Shown: in pieces, positions 1 through 11,486 of the stretch | How positions within the stretch are numbered: the stretch's first letter is position 1 | Layout: the number at the start of each line of letters is the position of its first letter | Origin: Quillaja saponaria | Lineage: Eukaryota; Streptophyta; Magnoliopsida; Fabales; Quillajaceae | Direction of reading: 5' to 3' | Length of the DNA: 64,000 bases | Assembly: GCA_029379385.1 (NCBI GenBank) | Contig: CM055618.1 | Coordinates: forward strand, 5,218,134 to 5,282,133 | Notes under the pieces: generated by a model | What the model was told of the DNA's origin: nothing | Seen by the model: the letters and a program-made list of their open reading frames with translations, nothing else | Database searches by the model: none | Translations under genes and position numbers: made by a program

Positions 1-657
1 AAGAAGAGAAAAATTACATCTTTCTTGACTTACTTGCTCCCACATTGCTTTCATCTTGTCTTTGACAAAATTTAGGCTTGTATTATAACTTTTAGCTTGA
101 TCATTGTGCTCAAAGTAAAAAGGGTGCAAATGGGGTTTATCAATAACAAGATTTGACTAAAATGCAGGGTTACAAGAAAGAGTAGGCTATAAGCTCAAAA
201 TGGGTGTCTAAGGTATAAATAAAACAAGGTGGATAAGAAAGGCTCAACCGATTCAAAGATGACCTAAATCATGTTTTCAATTAAGTCTCACATTTCGCCT
301 CAAGAGGAATTCAAACTAAGTCTAGAGTTTAAAGATAGTCTAAAGGTCATTCTAATATAAATATCTCTAAATTATACTAAACCTAAGTTAATAAAACCTT
401 GTGTATGAAATCCATCCTAATTACAATAATAAGAAAAGATTCCTGTATTTTTATCCAAAATCAAAGTCAGAGTATAAATAAGGTATTATCACGAGACTAG
501 GTAAACATGAACATCAAATCAAGCAAACTGAATAAAACTACACTTAACAAGTACAACTTAACAACCACAATCTAAACGAATTACAACTTAACAATACTTG
601 GAGGTTTACAAATGAACAATTACAAGAATTTGACCAGTTAATACAATTTGACAATTA

Positions 658-680
658 CCCCCCTCCCCCTCCCCCCCTCA
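658..680 (-). other. Polypurine tract, possible G-quadruplex
   Basis: On the plus strand this is runs of 6, 5 and 7 C separated by single T. On the minus strand it is therefore an almost pure G tract with A interruptions, followed by AT-rich DNA. In an LTR element such a tract directly upstream of the 3' LTR primes plus-strand DNA synthesis. Its minus-strand position just downstream of decayed coding sequence fits that role. Confidence 0.55.
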
Positions 681-997
681 AACATCAACTAAGTAGTGTC
701 CACAGTGTGTAAAAAATAAAGAGAAAAGGATAATAAAAAGTAAGAGATGAAAAGAAAACTCCCACATTCATCAAAATCTATGTCCTCCTTGAACTTATGA
801 GGCTAGAAAGGGGCAAGCAAAATTAAGGATGGAGGGAATGTACTTGCATCCCTCCCTCTATCAACCAAACAGTCCCTGGAGGAATTAATTATTTTGTTAT
901 AGCATAGCATTCGTGTACTGGTTTTGTTTCGCTACTTGCACCTCTAAGTAGGAAATACACTGACCTATGGTGAGGGGTCACATGTTCATTAACTCTA

Positions 998-1349
998 GGC
1001 TGGTTGGAGCAAGTCCACTGCCCCAAATTTGTTCATGAGCATATCATCAATTGGCTGCTACAGATGCTTTAGCTCCTCAGTAGCATCCTAAATTACTCTA
1101 GCCAAGAGACATAATCCATTAAATAAGGATGAAAACCACAAACCCAAATTCATTACAATGGCATTCTGCAAAATAGCAATGTGAAAGGCTCTACCAATGT
1201 CAATTGTTTTATAAGTGATAATGGCAAAGAGCAAGAATGCTCTCTTTTTTATGACATCACCAGCAGGACCACTTGGGAGCAGGTTTGCAAGAATAAAGTA
1301 GTAATAGGCCCGAGATGTGGAATCTAGCTGGCTTGCCTTAAAATGTACT
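998..1349 (-). pseudogene. Transposase_32-like (putative plant transposon protein) fragment, C-terminal part
   Basis: The minus-strand translation contains the recognisable block RAYYYFILANLLPSGPAGDV, followed by a segment with LLFAIITYKTIDIGRAFHIA. This is the pattern of the 'putative plant transposon protein' domain (Transposase_32 family), which is scattered through plant retroelement derivatives. Only the C-terminal half is present, with in-frame stops near 1100 and beyond. The N-terminal half of the same domain family occurs on the opposite strand at 7258-7745, and the two overlap by about 15 residues around the YYFILA motif. No function survives; it marks the type of element that occupied positions 1-1452. 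Confidence 0.55.
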
Positions 1350-1452
1350 GGTTCTATTTGTCAGCTTCCATCGGGATTCTCTAAGCAAATAGTATAATCC
1401 ACTTGGCCCCCGCATGTACTGCATATACTTGTCCTCTTCCGGAATGTGCAGC

Positions 1453-4400
1453 TGTCACACTCCACAAGGAGGCTTGATTGGTTGGAAGAATAGGTAACCA
1501 AACCTTCGTAACCCTAGCTTCAAGACAAAGTAACAAATTTGACTCTTAACCAACCAAAGATTAAAAGTAAATTTTAGAAAACATAAGTTAACCACAAATG
1601 TTTATTTACTAAAATACATAACAATTTATTAAAAATTTTGGCAGAGGTTCCCTGTAACTTGGAACATGCCCAAAATACAAATATATAATCTGTGGTTACA
1701 TTCAACCACTTTACACAAAATCAATATACACAAGGAGCTCCGCTCCTCTTTATACCACAGCAACAAATAACTAAACTATTACACAATACAAAATCAGCCA
1801 TCCAAAGTCCTAATATGACTGCAAACTTCCATCCTTTAACTACAAGTAAGCGATCTCAAATATATACCTTGTCACCAATTACTAAGCAAGCTCAATATCG
1901 GTCATTGACGCTCACAAAGATTCTGTTACTAAAGAAAACCATCAACATGAGAGTAGTGAGTCCCACAGACTCATTGAGTGAAAAAACGTACCCAAAGGGT
2001 ACTAGCATCACTCTACACATGGATATAATACATAGTAAAATGATACCAATATAACATGAATTTTAAATAGCTAAATGTCACACGTATGCAAATATGGAAA
2101 ACATAAAATTAAATAAACACAATTTAAGTAATATACTATACAATCAAATCAAATTAATAAAAACACTCAAAGCACACAAAGGGAATAAAGTAACTCAACC
2201 CCACATAACATACATCCTCCCACCAGACAATTTTTGCACCCGCATACTAAATATATTCTCTATTAATAACCATCCCACCGAAACTAAGTACTCAAACATT
2301 TTAAATCACATATCAAATCAGAGTATCAAAGTATCCTAGGTGCACCCAGATTCTATTTAGGAAGTAAAAATCATTTCGGAAAACAATCATTTTTATTTGC
2401 CCTTATCAAACATAAACAAGAAAAATGGCAAGCATAAATTCAAATACTTAAATTAAACAATACACATCCTTATATATTCTATAATAAACACATTTACTTA
2501 ATCACACATAAATAATTACATATCAGTTAAGCAACAAAAGAATATGTATTCACTCACCATTTACTAATCTTGCTCGTCACTTCATTTGGTGTTCACACGC
2601 TTCATTAGCTCAATAACACTTTCCAAAGCTGCAATTAAATTTTCCAAGTATTACTTTGTTTGTCAATTTTATAGGTTATAACCATTTAATTACAGAAATC
2701 TATAGATACTATGTTTAATGCATTTATTTAAAATTTACCCCTTTTAGGAATTTTCATAACCTCCTTGGAGATATGCTTGATTGCAACTTATATACTTAAT
2801 CAAATTCAACAAAACCAAGTCCAAAAATTATCTCTCAGATGTTTACTACCTTACTTATTAGAAACTTTTTCTAAAATTAGCCTTGAACTAACTCAACTCC
2901 CCATATCAACATAAACAGGGCACACACATAATTTCTAGTTTTGAAGACCGGTTTCCAATGCTTATAGAATTCTCATACCTAGGAATCAGACTATGAAGTT
3001 TTTCAGTATCATTTATCAAGATGTTAAGAACAATTCATCTTCAATACCCTACTCATAATTCATCCTTTAAGACTCTCTAAAACCAGTTACATCAAAACAT
3101 GTGTAATCAGGACATGAAAATTCCAACAGTGACTTCCAACACTTCCAAAATACAATAATATGAAAGTGAAACCTGAAAAGTTCCAAAATTTTCCCTTAAT
3201 ATGTTATGAACAATTCTTATTTAGAGGTCCTAAGCTAGTTCAAACCACAACCCTATACAAAGTCATCCGTACTGACTGAAGCTCACCAAAAATCCACTAC
3301 AGCCCAACAACTTTAATGATAATATACCTTGAATTAGTTTATGAAACTTTCCAAATATCATCCCAAGACCATATGCTACACTTTTTCTTTAGAACTCCTA
3401 AACTAATTCAGTCCATAGAAGACTCGAAATACCTGATTTCTCTAACGTACAAAATCTGATCTTGCTTCCCTTCAATAATCACGTAGCTCCCATTTTCAAC
3501 ACTTTATCCACTACTAACCACCATTTTTTATACTAACTACTCAATTTCATTAAATCCTTAAACCACAACATTAACCAATAATTCTTTACTTTCATGAACT
3601 TTTTGTTCAAATTCAATTAATCCTTTACCTCAAAGATTTAAAAATTCTAAGTTTTACTCATTATGTTATAGCTAATTTCTTATAGACATTTTATCAAGCA
3701 TCTTAAGGTAATTTATTTCATTACTTGAGTATGTATGTATATATATACCTAGACAAGTTCCTCAATTCTATTTTACTCAAGTTTCAAACATTAGCTTTTA
3801 TAGTTAAATTCATTATTTAAGAGCCACCAAAAACTTGGATTATGGAAGTTTAAAAACAATCAACACCAAATCCACCATTATGATAGTTACCAAGCTTATA
3901 ATTACACCTACAACTAGTCTTTTATTCAACAACCTTAACATATAACCCATTTATCCTTTGATTACAACCTTTACCATTCACAATTTCACTAATTTCCTAC
4001 ACGTAATTCATCAAAAAACAATTAAAAGACCTTAACATATTAAGGAAATTAACATATGAAAGCAACTAACCCTTTAAGAATATAAGTCCAGCTACTATTA
4101 GAGGTAGCAAGACTAGTTGCCACGATCTATTGGTGCTGGAATTAGAATAAACAGCCACTAGATGAAGGATTTACAGTTGAAAGGTCACCTTCCCCTGCTG
4201 CCCAGCCACCTATGGTAGCATGGAGCTCTTAACCACAGTTCAATCATGGTCAAACATGAGTTAGAAGGTAGACAAGGTGAATGGTAAGATGGAGGAAGGT
4301 ATTTACTACCAAAAGGAAGCTATGAATCTTAGTTGAAAAGAAGACTTGAGCAATCAAAAGCAAAGGAAAGTTACAGCTCCAAAACAAGGCAGTTGCAGGT

Positions 4401-5060
4401 AGTTACAAAGGGTTGTTGCACGTTTGCTCCAAAGCTTCCAATACACACACATAACACCAAGAAAAAGGGATGAAGGTAAGCTAACAAACAAGGAAGGAAG
4501 GAAGGCACTCAGCCAATCAAGAGAATTTGAGAATTCTCTAAAACATGGCTCGCCCAAAAAGGGAGCAGAAAAAATGTGGAGAGCAAGTCGGTCAAGGCTA
4601 TTAAAAACAAGAAGGAAAAGAACCAAAAGAAAAAAAAAAAAAAAAAAAAAAAAGAGTCACAAGTCATACATTTAAAAGATGTGATGTATAATAAATCTTA
4701 GCTATATATATATATATATACTTGTTTTAAATATTTTCTAGTTACTTTATTCACACATTTATTACACTTATCAATAAAGATTTACAAAACACACAGTCAA
4801 GATCCAAGTCAATAAAGTTTAAATTAATTGTATGCATAGATTTTATATATACATATAGGTATCATGTTTATTTATTTTATATACTTGCATCTACGTTTAT
4901 GATCAAAAATTACACCAAAATGTTCAAATTTCATATTTTAATATCAGGTTATAACATATTCAATTGTATTATTATTTACCTAATTTGTTTATTTTATAAC
5001 TAAAATTTACACATTATATTTAAGACTCGACTATACGATATTGGGTTATAAGGGTTATAT
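1453..5060 (-). mobile_element. Ty3/gypsy (Tekay-like) 3' LTR, minus strand
   Basis: The left edge reads TGTCACACTCC, the reverse complement of the LTR ending TGTGACA seen elsewhere (58931-58937). The right edge reads GGGTTATA followed by CCCTCC, which on the minus strand is a polypurine tract followed by TATAACCC. Inside, in reverse, are landmarks shared with the plus-strand LTRs at 33400-34632 and 57700-58937, including the stretch around 2340-2420 that matches 33670-33730. About 3.6 kb is longer than the 2.5-kb LTRs at 20871 and 32072, so this is a different subfamily. It contains an A-tract at about 4630-4652. Open frames inside it are chance. Confidence 0.8.
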
Positions 5061-5440
5061 CCCTCCTTAAAAGAAATTTGTCCCAAATTTCAATAAAAAG
5101 AATACGGATAAATTGTTTACTTAAATTAATCAAATAAATACAAATATTGTTATTTCATTGCAACTTTGGATTCTCACATGGCTTCTTGTTCACCGTAATA
5201 TTTCTGGATAATGTTTATAAACATAATACTCTTTGACTGAAATTCATGGACTTGTCTATCTACAATTGTCACTGGTTATTCTATATATATATATATTAAG
5301 TTCTTAACCTAAACCTAAAACGTAAGATTCTTTAGATAATTACTTCCGAAACATGAACACATGAAAAACTGGATAAATCGTATTCCAATCTGATGATAAA
5401 AACTCTTCACTTTAACTTCATACACTTAAATTAAAATCAA
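5061..5440 (-). pseudogene. Ty3/gypsy pol C-terminal fragment next to its 3' LTR
   Basis: Read on the minus strand towards the LTR at 5060, this segment decodes to decayed relatives of the end of pol. A weak 'FHVSMLRKY'-type segment lies near 5400, then a block like PVTIVDRQVH and the tryptophan-containing chromodomain-like tail (about 5290-5110), then the polypurine tract. The same order is present in plus orientation at 39130-39455. It is severely truncated: the rest of pol is missing and a second LTR fragment starts at about 5455. Several stops interrupt it. Confidence 0.6.
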
Positions 5441-5454
5441 AATCTTTCCATATA

Positions 5455-6805
5455 CAAGTAAGTGATCTCGAATATATACCTTGCCGCCATTTACTCGGGA
5501 AGCTTAGTATCTATCATTGACACTCACAAAAATACTGTTACTAAAAAAAATATCAACAAAAGAGTGGTTAGTCCCATGGATTTAGTTAGTGGAAAAATAT
5601 ACCCAAAGGGTACTAGCATCACTCTATACATAGATATAATACATAGTCAAATAATATCAACATAACATGAATTTCTAATAGCTAAATGTCACACGTATGC
5701 AAATATAGAAAACGTAAAATTAAATGAACATAATTCAAGTAATACACTATACAATCAAATCTAATCAATCAAAACACTAAAAGCACATAAAGGGCTAATA
5801 GAGTAACTTAACCTTGCAAAACATTTATTCTCCCACCAGGTAGTTTTTACGCTCGCATACCAAATATATTCTCAGTACATATCCATTCCATTAGGGTTAA
5901 GTACTCAAATATTTTAAATCACATATCAAATCAGAGTATCATAGTACCCTAGGTGCACCCGAATTCTATTTCAAAAAATAAAAAATAAAAAAATTCACTT
6001 TTATTGGCCTTTATCAAACACAAACAAAGTAATATGTCAAGCATAAACTCAAATACTCTAATTAAACACTACACATCCTTATATACTTATATATATAAAC
6101 ACATTTACTTAATCAAATATTGATAATTACACATTTTAATCTAGTAATTAACTAATACATTATCCAATCACTATTTACCGATCTTGGTCGTCACTTTCTT
6201 TTGCGTTCATGTGTCTTGAGCTTAACAACACTTTCCAGAGTTGCAAAAAAAAAAATTCAAGTATTACTTAGTTTTTCAATTTATAGGTTATAACCTTTTA
6301 ATTATGAAAATCATAGATACTAAGTTTCATGCATTTATTTAAAATTTACCCCTGTTAAGGATTTTTACAACCACCTTGGAGATATGCTTGATTGCAACTT
6401 ATATACTTAACCAAATTTAACAAAACCAAGACCAAAAATTATCTCCAAGATGTTAAATACCTTACTTATTAAGAAACATTTTCTAAAATTAGCCTTAAGT
6501 ACAGTCAACTCCTCACATGAACACAAACAGAGCACACACACAATTTATGGTTGCCAAGATTGGATTCCAATTCTTATAGAATTCTCATACCTAAGAATCA
6601 AATTATGAAACTTTCTAGTACAGTTTTTCAAGATGTTAGAAACAATTTATATTTACCATAATACTCCAAATTCATCTTTTAAGACCTTCCAAAACCAGTT
6701 ACATCAAAATAGGTACAATCAGGACCTGAAAATTCCAACAATGACTTCCAAAATATATATAACATGAAATTCAAACCTAAAAAGCTCCATAATTCTCATA
6801 CCTTA
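5455..6805 (-). mobile_element. Second minus-strand LTR fragment, same family as 1453-5060
   Basis: This is a close parallel copy of roughly 1842-3200. Both share the 'ACCAAGGGTACTAGCATCAC'-type segment (about 1995 and 5605), the block ending in CCTAGGTGCACC (about 2340 and 5950) and the stretch with GGAGATATGCTTGATTGCAA (about 2770 and 6380). Only the promoter-distal part of the LTR is present, starting abruptly next to the pol scrap at 5440 and fading out near 6805. It is most simply a truncated neighbouring copy in the same orientation. Confidence 0.7.
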
Positions 6806-7257
6806 CTTATTCAACCACCCAACCATTTGTCAAATTGCTTTATAGTTTGAAAGTCTTATGTTCTTGTTATTAGGTATAATGGAATAATCATATGTATGCT
6901 AAACTATACCTCATCCTTTAGATATTGTTATGCTTATATTAAATTGTGCAATAACTAATCAATGCAAATATTACATTGTTTGTTAGGCATTCAATTGCTT
7001 TTGGTAGTATATATGTTGGAAATTGAAGTTGGATGTTATTGAATAGTGGATATAACTTATATTTCTAATATGCTATTCTTGTTTGGTTTATGATCACCAT
7101 GACATGTTGTATTTGGTTGTGAATGGCCTATGAGGTGTATATTGCAATTGTGGGGCTGTGTTGATCATGTTGTGGGATTATTAAGGGTTTGGGTTGTGTG
7201 TTATGCAGGTTACTCACTATCATAAGACTAAAGGTAGCCTGTACTACCACTACACCT
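6806..7257 (+). other. Non-coding stretch upstream of a transposon pseudogene
   Basis: AT-rich sequence with no supported open frame. It lies directly 5' of the Transposase_32-like pseudogene and is probably untranslated sequence of the same degraded element. No terminal repeat could be identified here. Confidence 0.35.
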
Positions 7258-7745
7258 GGTTTGATAACACTAAGTTTGTCGTAGCTAAAATGTAAAAGCA
7301 ACATAGGGAGTCCTTATTGAATAAGATGATTGTTCTGGAAAGAGATTTTGCATTTCAAGCCATAAGTTTTCCCCATCTAAAGTAACAAATCAAAATATGA
7401 CATTTAGTAAAGTTTTGTGCACCCCTAGAGGGAGTGGTCGTATTACTTGTTCGTGAGTTCTATGCGAATGCCCTAGACCACATTGACAATCAAGTGTTTA
7501 TACGAGGGCAACAAGTGGTATTTTATAGCAAAGCCTTTAATGCCTTCTATTAAGCCCCGAATATTGCCAATGACCAATATGTGCAGAGCCTGTCTAAGAC
7601 AATCGACTATGACTTTGTCTTACATGCCCTTTGCTACCAAAATTTGGAAAGGAAGTTAAAATATGGAAAGCGAATATCATTCAAGACTAGTTAGTTGGAG
7701 TCAACTTTCAAGGCATAGTACTACTTTATCTTGGCCCATATGTAC
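7258..7745 (+). pseudogene. Transposase_32-like (putative plant transposon protein) fragment, N-terminal part
   Basis: The translation in one frame, broken by stops, gives WFDNTKFVVAKM, then VLERDFAF, then REFYANALDHIDNQVFIRG and VVFYSKAFNAFY. In this plant family, an 'ERGF' segment precedes 'VKEFYANL...V.VRG..V.FS...IN..Y'. The frame continues to a YYFILAHM segment near 7735, where an Athila-type LTR in reverse orientation cuts it off. The complementary C-terminal half lies at 998-1349 on the other strand. Function of the family is unknown beyond its association with mobile elements. Confidence 0.6.
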
Positions 7746-8990
7746 TGTGAATAAGTAATAAAGTAGAAGTGAGATCGTTCCCATGAGAAATTAAATCTAA
7801 CTATTGCTAAATACTAAAATTAACCAATGTTAATTTTATCCAAATGGATGTATTCTGAGAGATTTATAACTAAATTAAACTAAACTAAAGCAGCAAACAT
7901 AAGAATATAATGGAGAAAACCTAGAATTATAACTTCTCTCAACACTCACTTAGATTATTATTATCTTATCATGCTTAGTTGTGATACCGAATTACTAACC
8001 TAGGATTCTTATTCAATTTTAAGTATCTTTCAAATTGCTTATAATAATATCTAACTTAACCAATTCACTATATTTTTATAAGAATTGAATTAAGCTAGAC
8101 TCATTAAAAATAGACCTAACAATGATTACACATGGTATGGAGTTATATTTCTATCTTATATACAAATCAAATTCAAACAAGTATGTGAATGAATTCAAAC
8201 AAGTGCTATCTTACTTAAGGCTAAACTTTAGATTTCCTTCGTCAAGGTTCCTCTAAGTTACCAAATCAATCTAATTGGCAGCTAATCAATTAGAAGCATA
8301 AAGCATAAAATAAGATAAATAATTCATATAATAAACCCTAAGCAATCAAATAGTAACATAAAACCAAGCTACATGTTAAGTTCCATTGCAATCATAGAGA
8401 AGTAACTACTGTAGGCTACCTAGTATAAACATGGATTCATATAAAGGAAACATTTAATAAACATATGGAAAAGAAAGAGTAGAATGAGGAAAATCAATAG
8501 CTGCCAGGCTTCAAGCATCAATCATCCCAAGCTCCTCTTACTTCTTACACTCTTGATGCCTTTAAACTCTAGACTTTCTTAATTAAACTTGTGTGTATAT
8601 ATTTTCCAACTTAAACCTCTTTAAATAGGCTTTAAAAATCTCAAAAAGAATTAAACTTGGACTAAGAATCGATCTAGCGCTTTAGCACTAAAGTTTTGGT
8701 GTCTTAGCACTGAAAATCGGAGTAAGAAGTCATGTTGGGTGCTATGTCCTAGCTTTCTACAGCCCCAGTGCGAGACTCCTCTGCATGGATACCTTTTTGC
8801 ACGATTTTGGGCTTTATGGAGCTTGATGCCTAACTTATAGGAAATCTTTGTTTGACTATACTTTGACCTCAAAGGGGTTTCCTTTAAGCATTAAACCTTT
8901 AAAACACACAAACTAAGTTAAAAATCAATGAAATTCATAATTAAAGGCTAAATCTTAAGCTAATTATTATCTTAATGCTTAAATTAATTT
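7746..8990 (-). mobile_element. Athila-type LTR fragment, minus strand
   Basis: The left edge region (7765-7800) is the reverse complement of the conserved LTR end segment at 15500-15545, a stretch containing GGGAACAATCTCTACTTAAT and ending in AT-rich DNA. Further right, 7920-8300 mirrors the LTR core with its repeated AGGAATATRC and AACCAAAT motifs. The interior around 8660-8800 has the GC-richer words typical of this family (GCGAGACTCC, TTTAGCACTAAAG). The right boundary is approximate, and the LTR start (TGATAAC) is not seen, so it is truncated. Confidence 0.65.
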
Positions 8991-10660
8991 GTAATTAACC
9001 CTTAATTATCCAAGAGACTGAAACCTTCATTTTCATTTAATATTTCTTAAACCGCCTTAGACTATTTTTTTCCACCAACTTTCATTAAACAATTTACCAA
9101 GTTCATTCCATGTTCTTCTTTGGTCGAATCCAACTATTCTTGATTAAGTGATATTTTATTCTTTAGTAGTTATAAGAGAACATGTTACATCAACTACTTT
9201 CCTAATTTATTAATCCTCTTAAATGGCTCTTATACAAGACACCCTTTAGCTCATTTTCTTATTTAATTTACCCTTTTCGAGTCTTAGATTAATTCATATT
9301 CCTAATTCCTCATTAATTCTTAACCTTGCATTCCTTAATTCTTTATCTTCTTCTCGGCCATACCTTAAAATTAGAATTTCCTTTACATCTTATTTTAATT
9401 ACTACCTTATTAATATTTTCCTATCAACGCTACATACCAAATTACCCATTAGAAGTACTATTTCCTTTATTCACTCAATTTTATCTTCAATGACCGATTA
9501 GTACTAGACCTTTTAACCAATTAATCGTAATTGACATCCTACCATTTTTTTCATTTGTCCTTTAAATAATTTGGCTTTCTTTCTCTTAAGAAATTGCCTA
9601 GCCGAATTTAACACAAAGATGATAAAGTCAATATTACACCTATTTACTTATACAATAGTCAATTTTAGCCATACTATACTTCCTTTCAAAATTACTATCA
9701 TTATTAGGTAGACATGTTAAGAACACATCATAACTTTATACAAAAGCAATGCCACACTACATAATCGTATTTTAACACAAATACTCCTATGTTTTCTGAA
9801 CAAGATCAACTTGCCATCTTTTCTCATCACTTAGACCATGTCTTTCTCCAAAGAAAACAATACACATCCATAGTACTAATAATCTACGCATCAAGATGAA
9901 GGAAAGTGAGTCAAACCTCAACAAGCATTCATACATGACAACGAAGGATTCTTGATGGCAGTTTTAGAAATATAGGAATATGCAATGCAAATTAGCCTTT
10001 TTCCCTATTTCCTTTAAGTTTCCTAAAAGGGATTCATTTTGCTCACTTCCATTTCATATGCAGGAAGGATATAAGAGTAGCTTGAAGAATATAAGAGTAA
10101 TCAAGGAAGTAGCTTTCAAAGCAAGGATAAAGTAAAACAAAAGAATGCATGAATACTTGCCTAATACCCTTAGCCTTATTTTCTTTCTTTCTTTCTTTTC
10201 CTATCGGTTTTCTCCTTTTTCTTCCTAGTTCTCGGTTATTTACTTTCTATGTTTTCTTACTTTTTCTCTCACCTTTCTCTCACTTTCTTACTTTTTTTCT
10301 TATTTTCTCTACTTTCTTACACTTTTTCCTATGCATTTTGGTTACTACTTTCCCCGTCCTATTTATAGTGCATGGCCAAGGTTTAGAATTTAGGAGAAAG
10401 TTTCGTTTCCTATTTTACCCTTTTAGTTCTCTAAAATTACAACCACCTACTTGTCATTCTCTAAATTGACATGTGCATTTTCTTCCTAACACTTGTCTTC
10501 CTCCTATTCCCTAGTTTAAATTCTTTAATTATTACTTACCACCTTATGTCCTAATTTTCTTCCACATGCCTCCCCTAATTATTACAACTTTTCCACCTTT
10601 CTCCTCCTTCTTACAACTAAGCCCCTTCATTAATTGCAAGTTGCCAAACTTAATCTCCTT

Positions 10661-11146
10661 CTTACACCTAATTCATCACATTTCCTTTTCTAGCAAGTAA
10701 CCTATATTTTATTATTTTATCATATTTCCTTTCTTAGCAAGTAACCTACATTTTATCATTTTATCTTCTTCTTCCAACATAGTTCTTACACCTAATTCAT
10801 CACATTTCCTTTCTTACAAGTAACCTATATTTTATCTTCTTCTTCCAACATGGTTCTTACACCTAATCCATCACATTTCCTTTCTTAGCAACTAACCTAT
10901 ATTTTATCATTTTATCTTCTTCTTCCAACATAGTTCTTACACCTAATCCATCACATTTCTTTCTTTAGCAAGTAACCTATATTTTATCATTTTATCTTCT
11001 TCTTCCAACACGGTTCTTACACCTAATCCATCACATTTTCTTTCTCAGCAAGTAACCTATATTTTATCATTTTATCTTCTTCCAATATGGTTCTTACACC
11101 TAATCCATCACATTTCCTTTTCTAGCAAGAAACTTATATTTTATTA
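10661..11146. repeat. Minisatellite, 72-80-bp unit, about six copies
   Basis: The word CTTACACCTAAT recurs at about 10661, 10784, 10856, 10936, 11016 and 11093. Each is followed by a CATCACATTT block, then AGCAAGTAACCTATATTTTAT and TCTTCTTCTTCCAACA. Spacings are 123, 72, 80, 80 and 77 bases; the first unit carries an extra internal duplication of about 43 bases and the 72-base unit lacks an ATCATTTT segment. Units differ by only a few bases, so the array is much younger than the surrounding LTR. Confidence 0.9.
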
Positions 11147-11246
11147 TCACCATGTAGCATTTTTCCATCTTTGTTTCAATGCCTACATGTGTCCATATTT
11201 TTATGCACGTATATACATGTATGTATATGTATATAAGTTCATGTAT

Positions 11247-11365
11247 TTATACGTACATACTACTCCTATACTAATACGTATCCTATACATATTACTATAC
11301 ATATTTTTATACGTATATACTATTCTTATACTAATATGTATCCTATACATATTTTTATACGTATT
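11247..11365. repeat. Two-copy 61-bp AT-rich tandem repeat
   Basis: A segment containing TATACGTACATACTACTCC and CTATACTAATACGTATCC is repeated about 61 bases later with a few changes. The flanks are rich in TACGTATA and CATGTA palindromic words. It lies inside the LTR ending at 11486. Confidence 0.65.
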
Positions 11366-11486
11366 TTATATGTACATGTACTTATTCCTATGAAATAATA
11401 TGTAATTAAATTTTAATCCAATTTAAATCATAAGATAATTACTTATCCTACAATTAACTTAGGTATTAATTTTTGGGGGTGTTACA

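Larger units (their letters stand above)
1..1452 (-). mobile_element. Remnant of an LTR retroelement, minus strand
   Basis: On the minus strand this stretch reads, in order, a decayed coding segment (about 1349 down to 998), a spacer, a very G-rich polypurine tract (680-658) and AT-rich non-coding DNA to the window edge. Coding end, polypurine tract, then LTR or 3' non-coding sequence is the usual order at the 3' side of a plant LTR retroelement. The element is cut on the right by the LTR starting at 1453 and runs off the window on the left. Its lineage (Athila/Tat-like or a related non-autonomous type) is inferred from the domain and layout only. Confidence 0.55.
8991..11486 (-). mobile_element. 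LTR (probably Ty3/gypsy), minus strand, start at 11486
   Basis: The right edge reads GGGGGTGTTACA, on the minus strand TGTAACACCCCC, a classic plant LTR start. To its left is a pyrimidine-rich, low-complexity sequence containing a 72-80-bp minisatellite (10661-11146), a 61-bp double repeat (11247-11365) and a T/C-rich tract (about 10170-10340). No gag or pol remains, so a solo or truncated LTR is likely. The left end could not be placed, and no target duplication was found. The hydrophobic frame at 10149-10469 is a low-complexity artefact. Confidence 0.5.

Noticed and set aside
4354..4675. Overlapping open frames on both strands, one ending in a lysine run
   Set aside because: They lie in the minus-strand LTR, and the lysines come from an A-tract; no motif or gene structure supports them.
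10149..10469. 106-residue hydrophobic frame that looks like membrane segments
   Set aside because: It is the translation of a T/C-rich low-complexity tract inside an LTR.
10661..11146. CRISPR-like spacing of repeats
   Set aside because: The units are contiguous minisatellite copies with no unique spacers, in a plant LTR.
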